Below are positions 1-5,501 of a DNA stretch of 9,652 bases, one piece after another. Origin of the DNA: CAZVTU01 sp964630295 (GTDB lineage: Bacteria; Patescibacteriota; Minisyncoccia; Minisyncoccales; RBG-13-42-11); the NCBI GenBank assembly GCA_964630295.1, contig CAZVTU010000022.1:1-9652 (forward strand), given 5' to 3'. Position 1 is the stretch's first letter; each line of letters begins with the position of its first letter. A program made the translations under genes and the position numbers. Below the pieces are notes generated by a model. The model saw only the letters and a program-made list of their open reading frames with translations. It did not search any database and had not been told where the DNA came from.

Positions 1-252
1 AAATTGATTGGAAAATCAAAATTAGATTTTTATGATGTTTTTGTTCCCTGGAAAAATGCCGAAGGGAAAATTATTACCCAAAGATATTTCCACTGTTTCA
101 CAAAAAATAAACTTGAAAACCTAATAAAAAAGGTAGGATTAGAAATAAAAAAAAGTTGGCGGGCAGGTAAAGATCCAAGAACTAACATTTATATTATAGC
201 AAAAAATAGCCCCCGTAGCTTAATGGATAAAGCGCAACCCTCCGGAGGTTGA
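1..252 (+). CDS. C-terminal part of a class I SAM-dependent methyltransferase, Trm9/ALKBH8-like (5' truncated)
   Basis: The frame is open from base 1, so the gene starts outside the window; the TTG at 4 is probably not the real start. The visible 83 residues include DVFVPWK, then RYFHCF, a helix (KNKLENLIKKVGLEI) and a final strand (NIYIIAKN). This resembles the C-terminal end of Trm9/ALKBH8-type methyltransferases, where a VPW segment precedes an RYYHLF-like motif. That family methylates modified wobble uridines of tRNA. The SAM-binding half is not visible, so substrate is a guess and another class I methyltransferase is possible. The last 15 residues are odd: from about base 208 the frame is encoded by the tRNA-Arg gene and stops at TGA 250-252, inside that tRNA. 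The natural family C-terminus would be expected near ...IIAKN. Confidence 0.6.
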   Translation, partial: KLIGKSKLDFYDVFVPWKNAEGKIITQRYFHCFTKNKLENLIKKVGLEIKKSWRAGKDPRTNIYIIAKNSPRSLMDKAQPSGG

Positions 253-280
253 GATCCAAGTTCGATTCTTGGTGGGGGCA
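209..280 (+). tRNA. tRNA-Arg (anticodon CCG)
   Basis: A complete 72-nt cloverleaf folds by eye. The acceptor GCCCCCG (209-215) pairs with TGGGGGC (273-279), with one G-U. The D stem is GCTT/AAGC with an 8-nt loop containing GG. The anticodon stem CAACC/GGTTG encloses loop CTCCGGA, with anticodon CCG at 242-244. The T arm is CCAAG-TTCGATT-CTTGG and the discriminator is A280. The next bases are CTG, so CCA is not encoded and must be added post-transcriptionally. The anticodon reads only CGG, a codon expected to be rare in this AT-rich genome. The 5' 44 nt overlap the end of the upstream methyltransferase frame. No separate promoter is evident, so it may be processed from that mRNA. Confidence 0.96.
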
Positions 281-313
281 CTGATTTGTGAATAAGATGT
301 GGAAAAAATCTAT

Positions 314-342
314 TTGACAGAAATATTTCTTTAAATTAAACT
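314..342 (+). promoter_or_regulatory. Sigma-70-type promoter of the intergenic ncRNA
   Basis: A perfect -35 TTGACA (314-319) is followed by a 17-nt spacer and a -10 TAAACT (337-342, 4 of 6 consensus bases). The expected start is near 349-350, exactly where the RNA's closing helix (GAGGGG) begins. This is the best -35 box in the window. Confidence 0.75.
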
Positions 343-411
343 TTTAACCGAGGGGTGCGAGTTTTATGCTCTAAGGACAAGTAGTTTTTGATGGAGGAGG
401 CAAAAGTAGCT

Positions 412-444
412 ACCTGGTGAATGTCCAACCAGACCTGGTAAATG
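412..444 (+). repeat. 12-nt imperfect direct repeat in the apical part of the ncRNA
   Basis: ACCTGGTGAATG (412-423) and ACCTGGTAAATG (433-444) match at 11 of 12 positions. Between them lies ACCAG (428-432), which can pair with the CTGGT of either copy, giving two mutually exclusive small hairpins. Confidence 0.7.
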
Positions 445-479
445 CCAATTTCATCAAGAACTATTCCCCTCACTAAAAC

Positions 480-510
480 CCGCTAAAGAAATTCTTCTCT
501 AGCGGTTTTT
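480..510 (+). terminator. Intrinsic terminator of the ncRNA
   Basis: CCGCTA (480-485) pairs with TAGCGG (500-505). The stem is extended inside by AGAA (487-490) with TTCT (495-498) around loop ATTC. Five T follow at 506-510. Confidence 0.9.
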
Positions 511-537
511 AGTTGAGTTTAAACTTTTCTTTAAATC

Positions 538-546
538 TGTTAAAAT
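538..546 (+). promoter_or_regulatory. Extended -10 promoter of the SLOG-family gene, leaderless type
   Basis: TGTTAAAAT matches the extended -10 form TGN-TATAAT closely. Only 6 nt separate the hexamer (541-546) from the ATG at 553, which puts the expected start at or beside the A of ATG. No Shine-Dalgarno is present. The same nonamer stands at the same place before hisB. Confidence 0.65.
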
Positions 547-552
547 AGATAT

Positions 553-1119
553 ATGTATTATAAAATTGCGGTCTCGGGAGCAGCTCAAATTAACCACTGT
601 TGTAAAGGAATTAAAAAAATTTCAAAAGAAGTGGGCAGAGCTATAGCTAAACGTAATTGTATATTAGTGACTGGTGCTACCACTGGAGTTCCTTATTTTG
701 CTGCCTTGGGTTGTAAAGAAGCCAAAGGATTCAATGTGGGTTTTTCGCCAGCAACCTCCGAAGCCGCTCACTTAAAAACTTACCGACTACCAGTAGAACC
801 TTTTGATGTAATGATTTATACTGGAGCTGATTATGTGGGTAGAAATGTAATTATGACTAAATCAGCCGATGGAGTAATTATTATTTGTGGCCGAATGGGT
901 ACTTTACATGAGTTCGCCACCGCCTTCGAGATTCAAAAACCAATCGGTGTCTTGGAAGGAACCGGAGGGACCGCCGATAAAATCAGAAAAATCGCTACCG
1001 GCCCCTATCGAGGAGTTAAAAAAATTATCTATGAAAAATACCCCCAAAAATTAGTTGATAAATTAATTGAGCAAATAAAAAAAGAGAAAAAATTAAATTC
1101 TAAATATCATAAATATTAA
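553..1119 (+). CDS. SLOG/LOG-superfamily protein (TIGR00725-like), putative nucleotide-binding
   Basis: This 188-residue Rossmann-type protein resembles the SLOG (LOG/DprA-like) superfamily. The N-terminal strand KIAVSGAA is followed by ILVTGATTGVPYFAALG (about 37-53), equivalent to the GGG-type loop. YVGRNVIMTKSADGVIIICGRMGTLHEFATAFE (about 94-126) carries the equivalent of the family's PGGxGTxxE motif, here CGRMGTLHE. Classical LOG proteins are cytokinin-activating phosphoribohydrolases, but this branch is uncharacterised; the altered PGG (CGR) argues against simply assigning that activity. The C-terminus is lysine-rich. The ATG at 553 was chosen because the conserved first strand starts there and a -10 box lies 6 nt upstream. 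The gene is probably monocistronic or the first of its unit, as the next gene 36 nt away has its own TATAAT. Confidence 0.8.
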   Translation: MYYKIAVSGAAQINHCCKGIKKISKEVGRAIAKRNCILVTGATTGVPYFAALGCKEAKGFNVGFSPATSEAAHLKTYRLPVEPFDVMIYTGADYVGRNVIMTKSADGVIIICGRMGTLHEFATAFEIQKPIGVLEGTGGTADKIRKIATGPYRGVKKIIYEKYPQKLVDKLIEQIKKEKKLNSKYHKY

Positions 1120-1142
1120 AGGTCGTTATTAAAAATCTTCTT

Positions 1143-1148
1143 TATAAT
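1143..1148 (+). promoter_or_regulatory. -10 box TATAAT before the EF-Tu domain-2-like gene, leaderless type
   Basis: A consensus TATAAT lies 7 nt before the ATG at 1156, with no Shine-Dalgarno between. I see no good -35 at 16-18 nt upstream. The spacing matches the other two leaderless-type promoters in the window. Confidence 0.55.
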
Positions 1149-1155
1149 TTTATCT

Positions 1156-1416
1156 ATGTCTGAAGAAGTTGAAGGTAAATTAATAGGCAAAATTACTCAT
1201 TATTTTGGTAATATTGGCGTAGCTGTTATTAAGCTTTCCGATAAGCTAAAAGTTGGTGACACCATTAGGATTGTTGGTGGAGAAACTGATTTTACACAAG
1301 AAGTGGAATCAATGGAGATTGAACATCAAAAAATTCAAGAAGCTAAAAAAGGTGATTCGGTAGGCTTAAAGGTTGAGCAAAAAGTCAGAGAAGGTTATAA
1401 GGTTTACAAGGTTTAG
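1156..1416 (+). CDS. Translation elongation factor-like protein (orphan EF-Tu domain-2-type beta-barrel)
   Basis: This small 86-residue protein has the pattern of the EF-Tu/translation-factor domain 2 barrel. GKITHYFGNIGVAVIKLSDKLKVGDTIRI (about 11-39) matches the typical 'vg.v...f...gva.v.l.g.lkvGd.i.i.g' strands. EIEHQKIQEAKKGDSVGLKVE (about 54-74) then matches the 'veSme....v..a..Gd.vgl.l' segment. There is no GTPase domain. Free-standing versions are widespread in archaea and candidate phyla and are annotated 'translation elongation factor-like', with no proven role. It is first in the long plus-strand run and is followed 22 nt later by mgtC. Confidence 0.85.
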   Translation: MSEEVEGKLIGKITHYFGNIGVAVIKLSDKLKVGDTIRIVGGETDFTQEVESMEIEHQKIQEAKKGDSVGLKVEQKVREGYKVYKV

Positions 1417-1438
1417 ATTTTAACTACCGATTTTCTTT

Positions 1439-1876
1439 ATGGATATTGAGATAATTTATCAGCTACTTTTAGCTATCTTTTTTGGTGCTTTAATTGGATT
1501 AGAAAGAGAATATAAAGGCAAAGAAGCAGGGCTCCAAACATATAGTTTGGTTGCTTTAGGCTCTTGTCTTTTTACTATTATTTCTTTTGAATTATTTAAA
1601 TTTTTTCTTAATAACTCTGGAGTTAGTTTTGATCCAGCAAGAATAATTCAAGCTATAGCTATCGGTATTGGTTTTATCGGGGCAGGGGTAATCTTCCGTC
1701 AGACTTCTGGTGTAATTGGATTAACTACAGCTGCTGGCCTTTGGGTGACCGCTGCGATTGGAATTGCAATTGGAGTTAAATTTTATCTTTTAGCTTCTTT
1801 TGTTGCCTTTTTCTCAATTCTAATTTTGGCTGGTTTTGGTATTTTGGAAGAAAAGTTTTTTGAGAAAAGTAAATGA
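1439..1876 (+). CDS. MgtC/SapB family membrane protein
   Basis: The 145-residue protein is almost entirely hydrophobic, with about five membrane segments (near residues 4-20, 33-55, 66-86, 90-108 and 112-136). The signature GALIGLEREYKGKEAGLQTYSLVALGS (about 16-42) is the conserved MgtC/SapB motif, and IGIGFIGAGVIFR with GLTTAAGLWVTAAIGIAIG is the second conserved block. MgtC proteins act at the inner membrane; in pathogens they modulate the F1Fo ATPase and survival in low Mg2+. Short forms such as this lack the C-terminal ACT-like domain and their role is unproven. No Shine-Dalgarno is seen. The stop overlaps the next start (ATGA at 1873-1876), so translation of the two is probably coupled. 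Confidence 0.9.
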   Translation: MDIEIIYQLLLAIFFGALIGLEREYKGKEAGLQTYSLVALGSCLFTIISFELFKFFLNNSGVSFDPARIIQAIAIGIGFIGAGVIFRQTSGVIGLTTAAGLWVTAAIGIAIGVKFYLLASFVAFFSILILAGFGILEEKFFEKSK

Positions 1877-3018
1877 ATAAAAATTTCCTTTTTGCTCTCG
1901 CTACCTTAATTGGAACAATAGTTGGAGCAGGAATTTTTGGACTTCCTTATGTAATTGAAAGAAGCGGGATAATCCCCGGTTTTTTTTATTTTTTTATTTT
2001 GGGTGGAGCCGTCCTTTTAATTCATCTATGTTTTGGTGAAGTAATTCTTAGGACAAAAGAAAAATATCGCTTACCGGGTTTCTCCCAAAAGTACTTAGGA
2101 AAATTAGGGAGGAATTTAGTTATGATTTCGGTCATAACTGGGGTGATAGGCGCATTATTAGCCTATTTAATTTTAGGTGGTGAATTTCTTAAAATCTTAC
2201 TTTCACCATTTTTAAATTTGTCTGAAGTTCAGTTTACTTTAATCTTTTGGTTGGTTCTCGCTTTTTTTGTATTAAGAGGGATAAAACTGATAGCTCCGGC
2301 TGAATTTTTTACCAATATTTTATTTTTTTTAATAATTGTAATTATTTTAGGATTTTGCTTTCCTAAATTTGATATATCAAATTTAACTATTTTGGACCCA
2401 CCAAACATTTTTCTTCCCTTCGGTGTTATTTTATTTTCTTTAATCGGTTGGTCTGCTATTCCAGAAATGATAGATTTTCTTAAATTTTCTTCGGAAAGAA
2501 AAAACATAAAAAGAATAATAATTTTAGCGACTATAATTGTCATCTTTTTTTATATTTTGTTTACGATATTCGTAATTGGTGTTACTGGTAAAAATACTAG
2601 TCAAGATACTCTTTCAGGATTGATACCTTTTTTAGGGGGGAAAATTATATTTTTTATTGCTTTGGCCGCTATAATTACTTTAGCTGATTCTTTTTTAGTT
2701 TTAGGGCTCTATTTGAGAAATACTTTCATTTACGATTTTAAATTACCAAAAATAATTTCTTTTTTATTTGCCTGCGGCCTTCCCTTAATCTTATTTTTAA
2801 TAGGATTTAGAAGTTTTATTACCACGATTGGTTTTATTGGAACAATAGTAGGTGTGATCGAAGGGATAATTATTATTCTGCTTTTTCGAAAAGCAAAAAC
2901 TTTAGGAAATAGGACGCCAGAATATCGTTTAAAAATTCCCTCAATCTTGTTATATTGTTTAATAGTTATATTTCTTTTAGGAGCTGCTTCACAAATTTTT
3001 TACTTTCTAAATTTATGA
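1873..3018 (+). CDS. Amino acid permease, aromatic/hydroxy amino acid transporter-like (APC superfamily)
   Basis: A 381-residue integral membrane protein with about 11 predicted segments. The first holds GTIVGAGIFGLPYVI (about 14-28), the unwound-helix glycine motif of APC-fold transporters and typical of the Trp/Tyr permease and related families. GVILFSLIGWSAIPEM (about 185-200) corresponds to the broken sixth helix that lines the substrate site. The probable function is proton- or sodium-coupled uptake of an aromatic or similar amino acid; the substrate cannot be read from the sequence. The usual length is about 400 residues, so it is complete. The start overlaps the mgtC stop by 4 nt and its stop overlaps the EndoQ start in the same ATGA fashion. 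Confidence 0.82.
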   Translation: MNKNFLFALATLIGTIVGAGIFGLPYVIERSGIIPGFFYFFILGGAVLLIHLCFGEVILRTKEKYRLPGFSQKYLGKLGRNLVMISVITGVIGALLAYLILGGEFLKILLSPFLNLSEVQFTLIFWLVLAFFVLRGIKLIAPAEFFTNILFFLIIVIILGFCFPKFDISNLTILDPPNIFLPFGVILFSLIGWSAIPEMIDFLKFSSERKNIKRIIILATIIVIFFYILFTIFVIGVTGKNTSQDTLSGLIPFLGGKIIFFIALAAIITLADSFLVLGLYLRNTFIYDFKLPKIISFLFACGLPLILFLIGFRSFITTIGFIGTIVGVIEGIIIILLFRKAKTLGNRTPEYRLKIPSILLYCLIVIFLLGAASQIFYFLNL

Positions 3019-4262
3019 AATTTATTGCTGATTTTCATTTACATTCTAAGTACTCTCGGGCAACTTCTCGGGATATGGATTTGGAACATTTAAATGATTG
3101 GGCAAGAATTAAAGGAATTAAAATTTTGGGAACGGGGGATTTTACTCATCCTGAATGGTTTAAGAATTTAAAAGAGAAATTAGAACCAGCTGAAGAAGGC
3201 CTTTTTAAATTAAAGAATTTAAATTCAGAGATTAGATTTATTCTTACGACTGAAATTAGCTGCGTTTATTCAAAAAAAGGGAAAGTAAGAAAAATCCATA
3301 TCATAGTATTTGCTCCTTCTTTTGATGTGGTTGAAAAAATAAATACTCAATTGGCTTGGGTGGGTAATTTAAAATCTGATGGGCGGCCAATTTTAGGTAT
3401 GGACGCCAAAGAGTTAACTAAAATTGTTTTGAATAGTTCTGATGATTGTTTAGTTATTCCTGCCCACGCCTGGACACCTTGGTTTGGTATTTTTGGCTCT
3501 AAATCAGGTTTTGATTCAATTGATGAATGTTTCGAGGAATATTCAAAATACATTTATTCACTTGAGACCGGTCTTTCTTCAGATCCAGCAATGAATTGGC
3601 GATTATCTTCTTTAGATAAAATTACTTTAATTTCTTGTTCTGACGCTCATTCGCCCCAGAAAATAGGAAGAGAAGCCAATGTTTTTGACACAGAAATTAA
3701 TTATAAAGAAATTATTGAAGCAATTAGAACTAAAAACCTTCAAAAATTTTTATATACAATTGAATTTTATCCTGAAGAAGGAAAATATCATTATGATGGC
3801 CATCGAAATTGCGGAATTCGATTATCGCCAAAAGAGACAAAAAAATATAATGGTATTTGTCCGGTTTGTGGTAAACCTTTAACTGTCGGAGTGTTTAATA
3901 GAGTGGAGGAATTAGCTGATAGAGAAGAAGGCTTTAAACCAGAAGGAACAATTCCTTTTAAAAGTCTAGTCCCCCTTGAAGAGATAATTGCTGATGTTTT
4001 AAATTTGAATAAGGGTTCAAAAGAAGTTGTAAAAGAATACAAAAATTTAATCGAAAAGTTTAATACCGAATTTGATATTCTTTTAAATACTCCTGAGGAA
4101 GAATTAAAAAAAGCAACCTTACCTGAAATTGTTGAAGGTATAATCAGAGTGAGAGAAGGGAAAGTAATAAAAGAACCTGGTTATGATGGGGTTTATGGGA
4201 AAATTAGAATTTTCTCAGAAGGAGAAGAGAAATCTTTTTCAAAACAAACAACTTTATTTTAA
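3015..4262 (+). CDS. Endonuclease Q family protein (PHP-domain DNA repair nuclease)
   Basis: This 415-residue protein matches the EndoQ family, which nicks DNA 5' of deaminated bases (uracil, hypoxanthine, xanthine) and abasic sites. The PHP-type metal ligands are visible: DFHLH (6-10), GTGDFTHP (39-46), TTEIS (78-82), RKIHIIVFAP (92-101), PAHAWTPWFG (149-158) and SDAHSP (209-214). The C-terminal part has a probable zinc site: H259, H263 and C266 with CPVC at 282-285. Length agrees with archaeal and Bacillus relatives (about 400-425). The frame is open further upstream to 2955, but homology begins at MKFIADFHLHSKYS and ATG 3015 makes an ATGA overlap with the permease stop, so 3015 is the start. 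Such proteins are sometimes misnamed 'UvrD helicase'; no helicase motifs are present here. Confidence 0.93.
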   Translation: MKFIADFHLHSKYSRATSRDMDLEHLNDWARIKGIKILGTGDFTHPEWFKNLKEKLEPAEEGLFKLKNLNSEIRFILTTEISCVYSKKGKVRKIHIIVFAPSFDVVEKINTQLAWVGNLKSDGRPILGMDAKELTKIVLNSSDDCLVIPAHAWTPWFGIFGSKSGFDSIDECFEEYSKYIYSLETGLSSDPAMNWRLSSLDKITLISCSDAHSPQKIGREANVFDTEINYKEIIEAIRTKNLQKFLYTIEFYPEEGKYHYDGHRNCGIRLSPKETKKYNGICPVCGKPLTVGVFNRVEELADREEGFKPEGTIPFKSLVPLEEIIADVLNLNKGSKEVVKEYKNLIEKFNTEFDILLNTPEEELKKATLPEIVEGIIRVREGKVIKEPGYDGVYGKIRIFSEGEEKSFSKQTTLF

Positions 4263-4271
4263 AATAAAAGA

Positions 4272-4997
4272 ATGAAACCACTTTTAATTCAAGGAATTTT
4301 ATATCTTTTGGCTACTCCTGTTCTATTTACTTTAGCTTGGCGGTTTTATTCTTACTATAAAACAACCGGAAGTAAAATTGCCAAGATATTTATTTACCCG
4401 GCAATTTTGGGTGGGATTGATGTTTTTCTTTTAGCTATTTTAGATTTCTTTTTTCCCTATAATCTGAAAGTTTTATTTTGGCGACAGACAGGTGTAGCTA
4501 TTTTCCATGTATTAATCTTTATTTCCCTTTTTTGGGTAGTTATTTATTTAAAATTTCCTGATTCTTCTAAAAAACAAGTAATTGGTTTAATTTTATTTTT
4601 AATACCAGTTATAACATACGTTATTGTAATTTTAAAAACCTCAACTCCACCGAGTATAAGTCCACAAAAATTTATTTACTGGGGATACAGTTCTTTAGCA
4701 AATTATTTAAAAATATTTATAGCAGGCAGTGCATTAATTCCTCTTGCTTTTGTTTTCTTCCAAAAAATGCGACCTAAAAGAATTCGTTCTCTTTTATTAG
4801 GATTTGCTTGCTTGGTAGGACTAATGTATTATTTTGTAATTTATGTTTTTAAAGAAGAAGTTGGTTCTGCTGGAGAGTTGTTTATTATTGCTTTGATAAT
4901 TTTAGGAACCTTATTAGCTCTTTTGGTTAAGGGTAGCACAATTATAAAAATTACAATGAAGATCGTTGAAGAAGAACACGATGATAGAAGAATATAA
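4272..4997 (+). CDS. Uncharacterised seven-TM membrane protein
   Basis: I do not recognise this 241-residue protein. About seven hydrophobic segments can be seen near residues 4-26, 36-60, 66-92, 101-122, 138-163, 170-190 and 196-218. A short charged tail, MKIVEEEHDDRRI, should be cytoplasmic by the positive-inside rule, although it is mixed in charge. The number and spacing of helices, with short polar loops such as KTTGSK and RPKRIR, recall the 7TM sensor or input modules of bacterial receptors, but no kinase or output domain follows. It starts 9 nt after EndoQ and its 3' end overlaps the next gene by 17 nt, so it is co-transcribed. The gene is complete upstream of the assembly gap. Confidence 0.7.
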   Translation: MKPLLIQGILYLLATPVLFTLAWRFYSYYKTTGSKIAKIFIYPAILGGIDVFLLAILDFFFPYNLKVLFWRQTGVAIFHVLIFISLFWVVIYLKFPDSSKKQVIGLILFLIPVITYVIVILKTSTPPSISPQKFIYWGYSSLANYLKIFIAGSALIPLAFVFFQKMRPKRIRSLLLGFACLVGLMYYFVIYVFKEEVGSAGELFIIALIILGTLLALLVKGSTIIKITMKIVEEEHDDRRI

Positions 4998-5498
4998 ATT
5001 TGGTTCCATTAAAATTAATGGTCAAGTTTATAATGAAGACGNNNNNNNNNNNNNNNNNNNNNNNNNNNNNNNNNNNNNNNNNNNNNNNNNNNNNNNNNNN
5101 NNNNNNNNNNNNNNNNNNNNNNNNNNNNNNNNNNNNNNNNNGAAGAATATAAATTTGGTTCCATTAAAATTAATGGTCAAGTTTATAATGAAGACGTTGA
5201 GGTTAGGTGGACTGGTGAAATTTTGTCTTGGTGGCGGAAAGAAGGTCATACAGTTAGTAGAGAGGATATAAAAAGAGCTGTAGAGCAAAGACCAGATACG
5301 ATCATTATTGGAACTGGAGAGTCAGGAATGGTAGAGGTTAGAGAGGGGGCTGAGAAATTTATTCGAGAAAAAGGAATTAAGTTAATTATCGATAAAACCC
5401 CTGAAGCAGTTAGAACTTTTAATATTATTAATGAAGAATCTGAAGAAGAGGAGGGCGAACAAAATAAAGTAATTGGCCTTTTCCACCTAACTTGCTAA
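4981..5498 (+). CDS. Mth938-domain protein (DUF498/AAMDC-NDUFAF3-like), split by a false assembly gap
   Basis: Joining the flanks of the N gap through their shared 55 bases gives one 363-nt frame, 120 residues. It begins MIEEYKFGSIKINGQVYNED and continues VEVRWTGEILSWWRKEGHTV, then PDTIIIGTGESGMVEV, EKFIREKGIKLIIDKTPEAV and a C-terminal GLFHLTC. This is the full Mth938 fold: small single-domain proteins of about 115-125 residues related to human NDUFAF3 and AAMDC, with a conserved IGTG loop and a terminal H-L-T-C. Molecular function is unknown. An acidic insert (EESEEEEGEQ) lies near residues 97-106. The ATG at 4981 lies inside the end of the upstream membrane gene. The stop (TAA 5496-5498) is 3 nt before the radical SAM gene. 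As written, the scaffold interrupts the frame; the biological gene is probably intact. Confidence 0.88.
4987..5041 (+). repeat. 55-bp exact repeat flanking the gap, left copy (assembly overlap)
   Basis: These 55 bases are identical to 5142-5196 on the other side of the 100-N block. Adjacent contigs sharing exactly one k-mer of 55 is what a de Bruijn assembler leaves when two neighbouring contigs are scaffolded without being merged. Confidence 0.95.
5042..5141. other. 100-N scaffold gap, probably of negative size
   Basis: Exactly 100 N. Because the 55 bases on each side are the same, the true sequence most likely has no gap and one copy of those bases. Confidence 0.95.
5142..5196 (+). repeat. 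55-bp exact repeat flanking the gap, right copy (assembly overlap)
   Basis: Identical to 4987-5041. Unique sequence of the Mth938-domain gene resumes at 5197. Confidence 0.95.
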
Positions 5499-5501
5499 AG
5501 A

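Larger units (their letters stand above)
349..511 (+). ncRNA. Stand-alone structured non-coding RNA, family not recognised
   Basis: This 160-nt unit lies between its own promoter and an intrinsic terminator and has no convincing ORF. The closing helix GAGGGG (350-355) pairs with CCCCTC (466-471). The 5' strand then carries a 26-nt one-sided bulge (356-381) that may hold a small GAG/CTC hairpin. A 12-bp helix follows, bases 382-393 with 452-463, complete apart from one G-U. Further in, GGCA (399-402) can pair with TGCC (443-446), enclosing a repeat-bearing apical region. One long irregular rod with a large asymmetric internal bulge and a length near 160 nt is broadly 6S RNA-like, but I see no sequence signature that proves it. 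It lacks the GGAA-type apical loop of SRP RNA, the tRNA-like end of tmRNA and RNase P signatures. A riboswitch for the downstream gene is less likely because that gene has its own promoter after the terminator. Confidence 0.65.

Noticed and set aside
391..420. Nine-codon ORF (ATG at 391, TGA at 418-420) in the ncRNA
   Set aside because: It has no ribosome binding site, and its first bases are part of the 12-bp helix; such a short frame is expected by chance.
349..473. Resemblance of the intergenic RNA to a TPP riboswitch (GGGGTGC near the 5' end, CCTGGTAAATGCC near the 3' end)
   Set aside because: The CTGAGA core and the conserved 3' closing sequence are absent, the terminator is followed by a separate promoter, and the downstream gene is not a thiamine gene.
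2229..2543. Minus-strand open frame inside the permease gene, and similar antisense frames at 3347-3553, 3791-4042 and 7440-7679
   Set aside because: These are opposite strongly conserved coding sequences and have low-complexity or non-family-like products.
2955..3014. Upstream-extended start for the EndoQ gene
   Set aside because: The added residues lie within the permease coding sequence and precede the conserved PHP start MKFIADFHLHS; ATG 3015 gives the usual ATGA coupling.
4987..5196. Direct repeat flanking the N block as a biological duplication or insertion target site
   Set aside because: The exact 55-base length, the position at the contig ends and the intact merged gene point to an assembly overlap.
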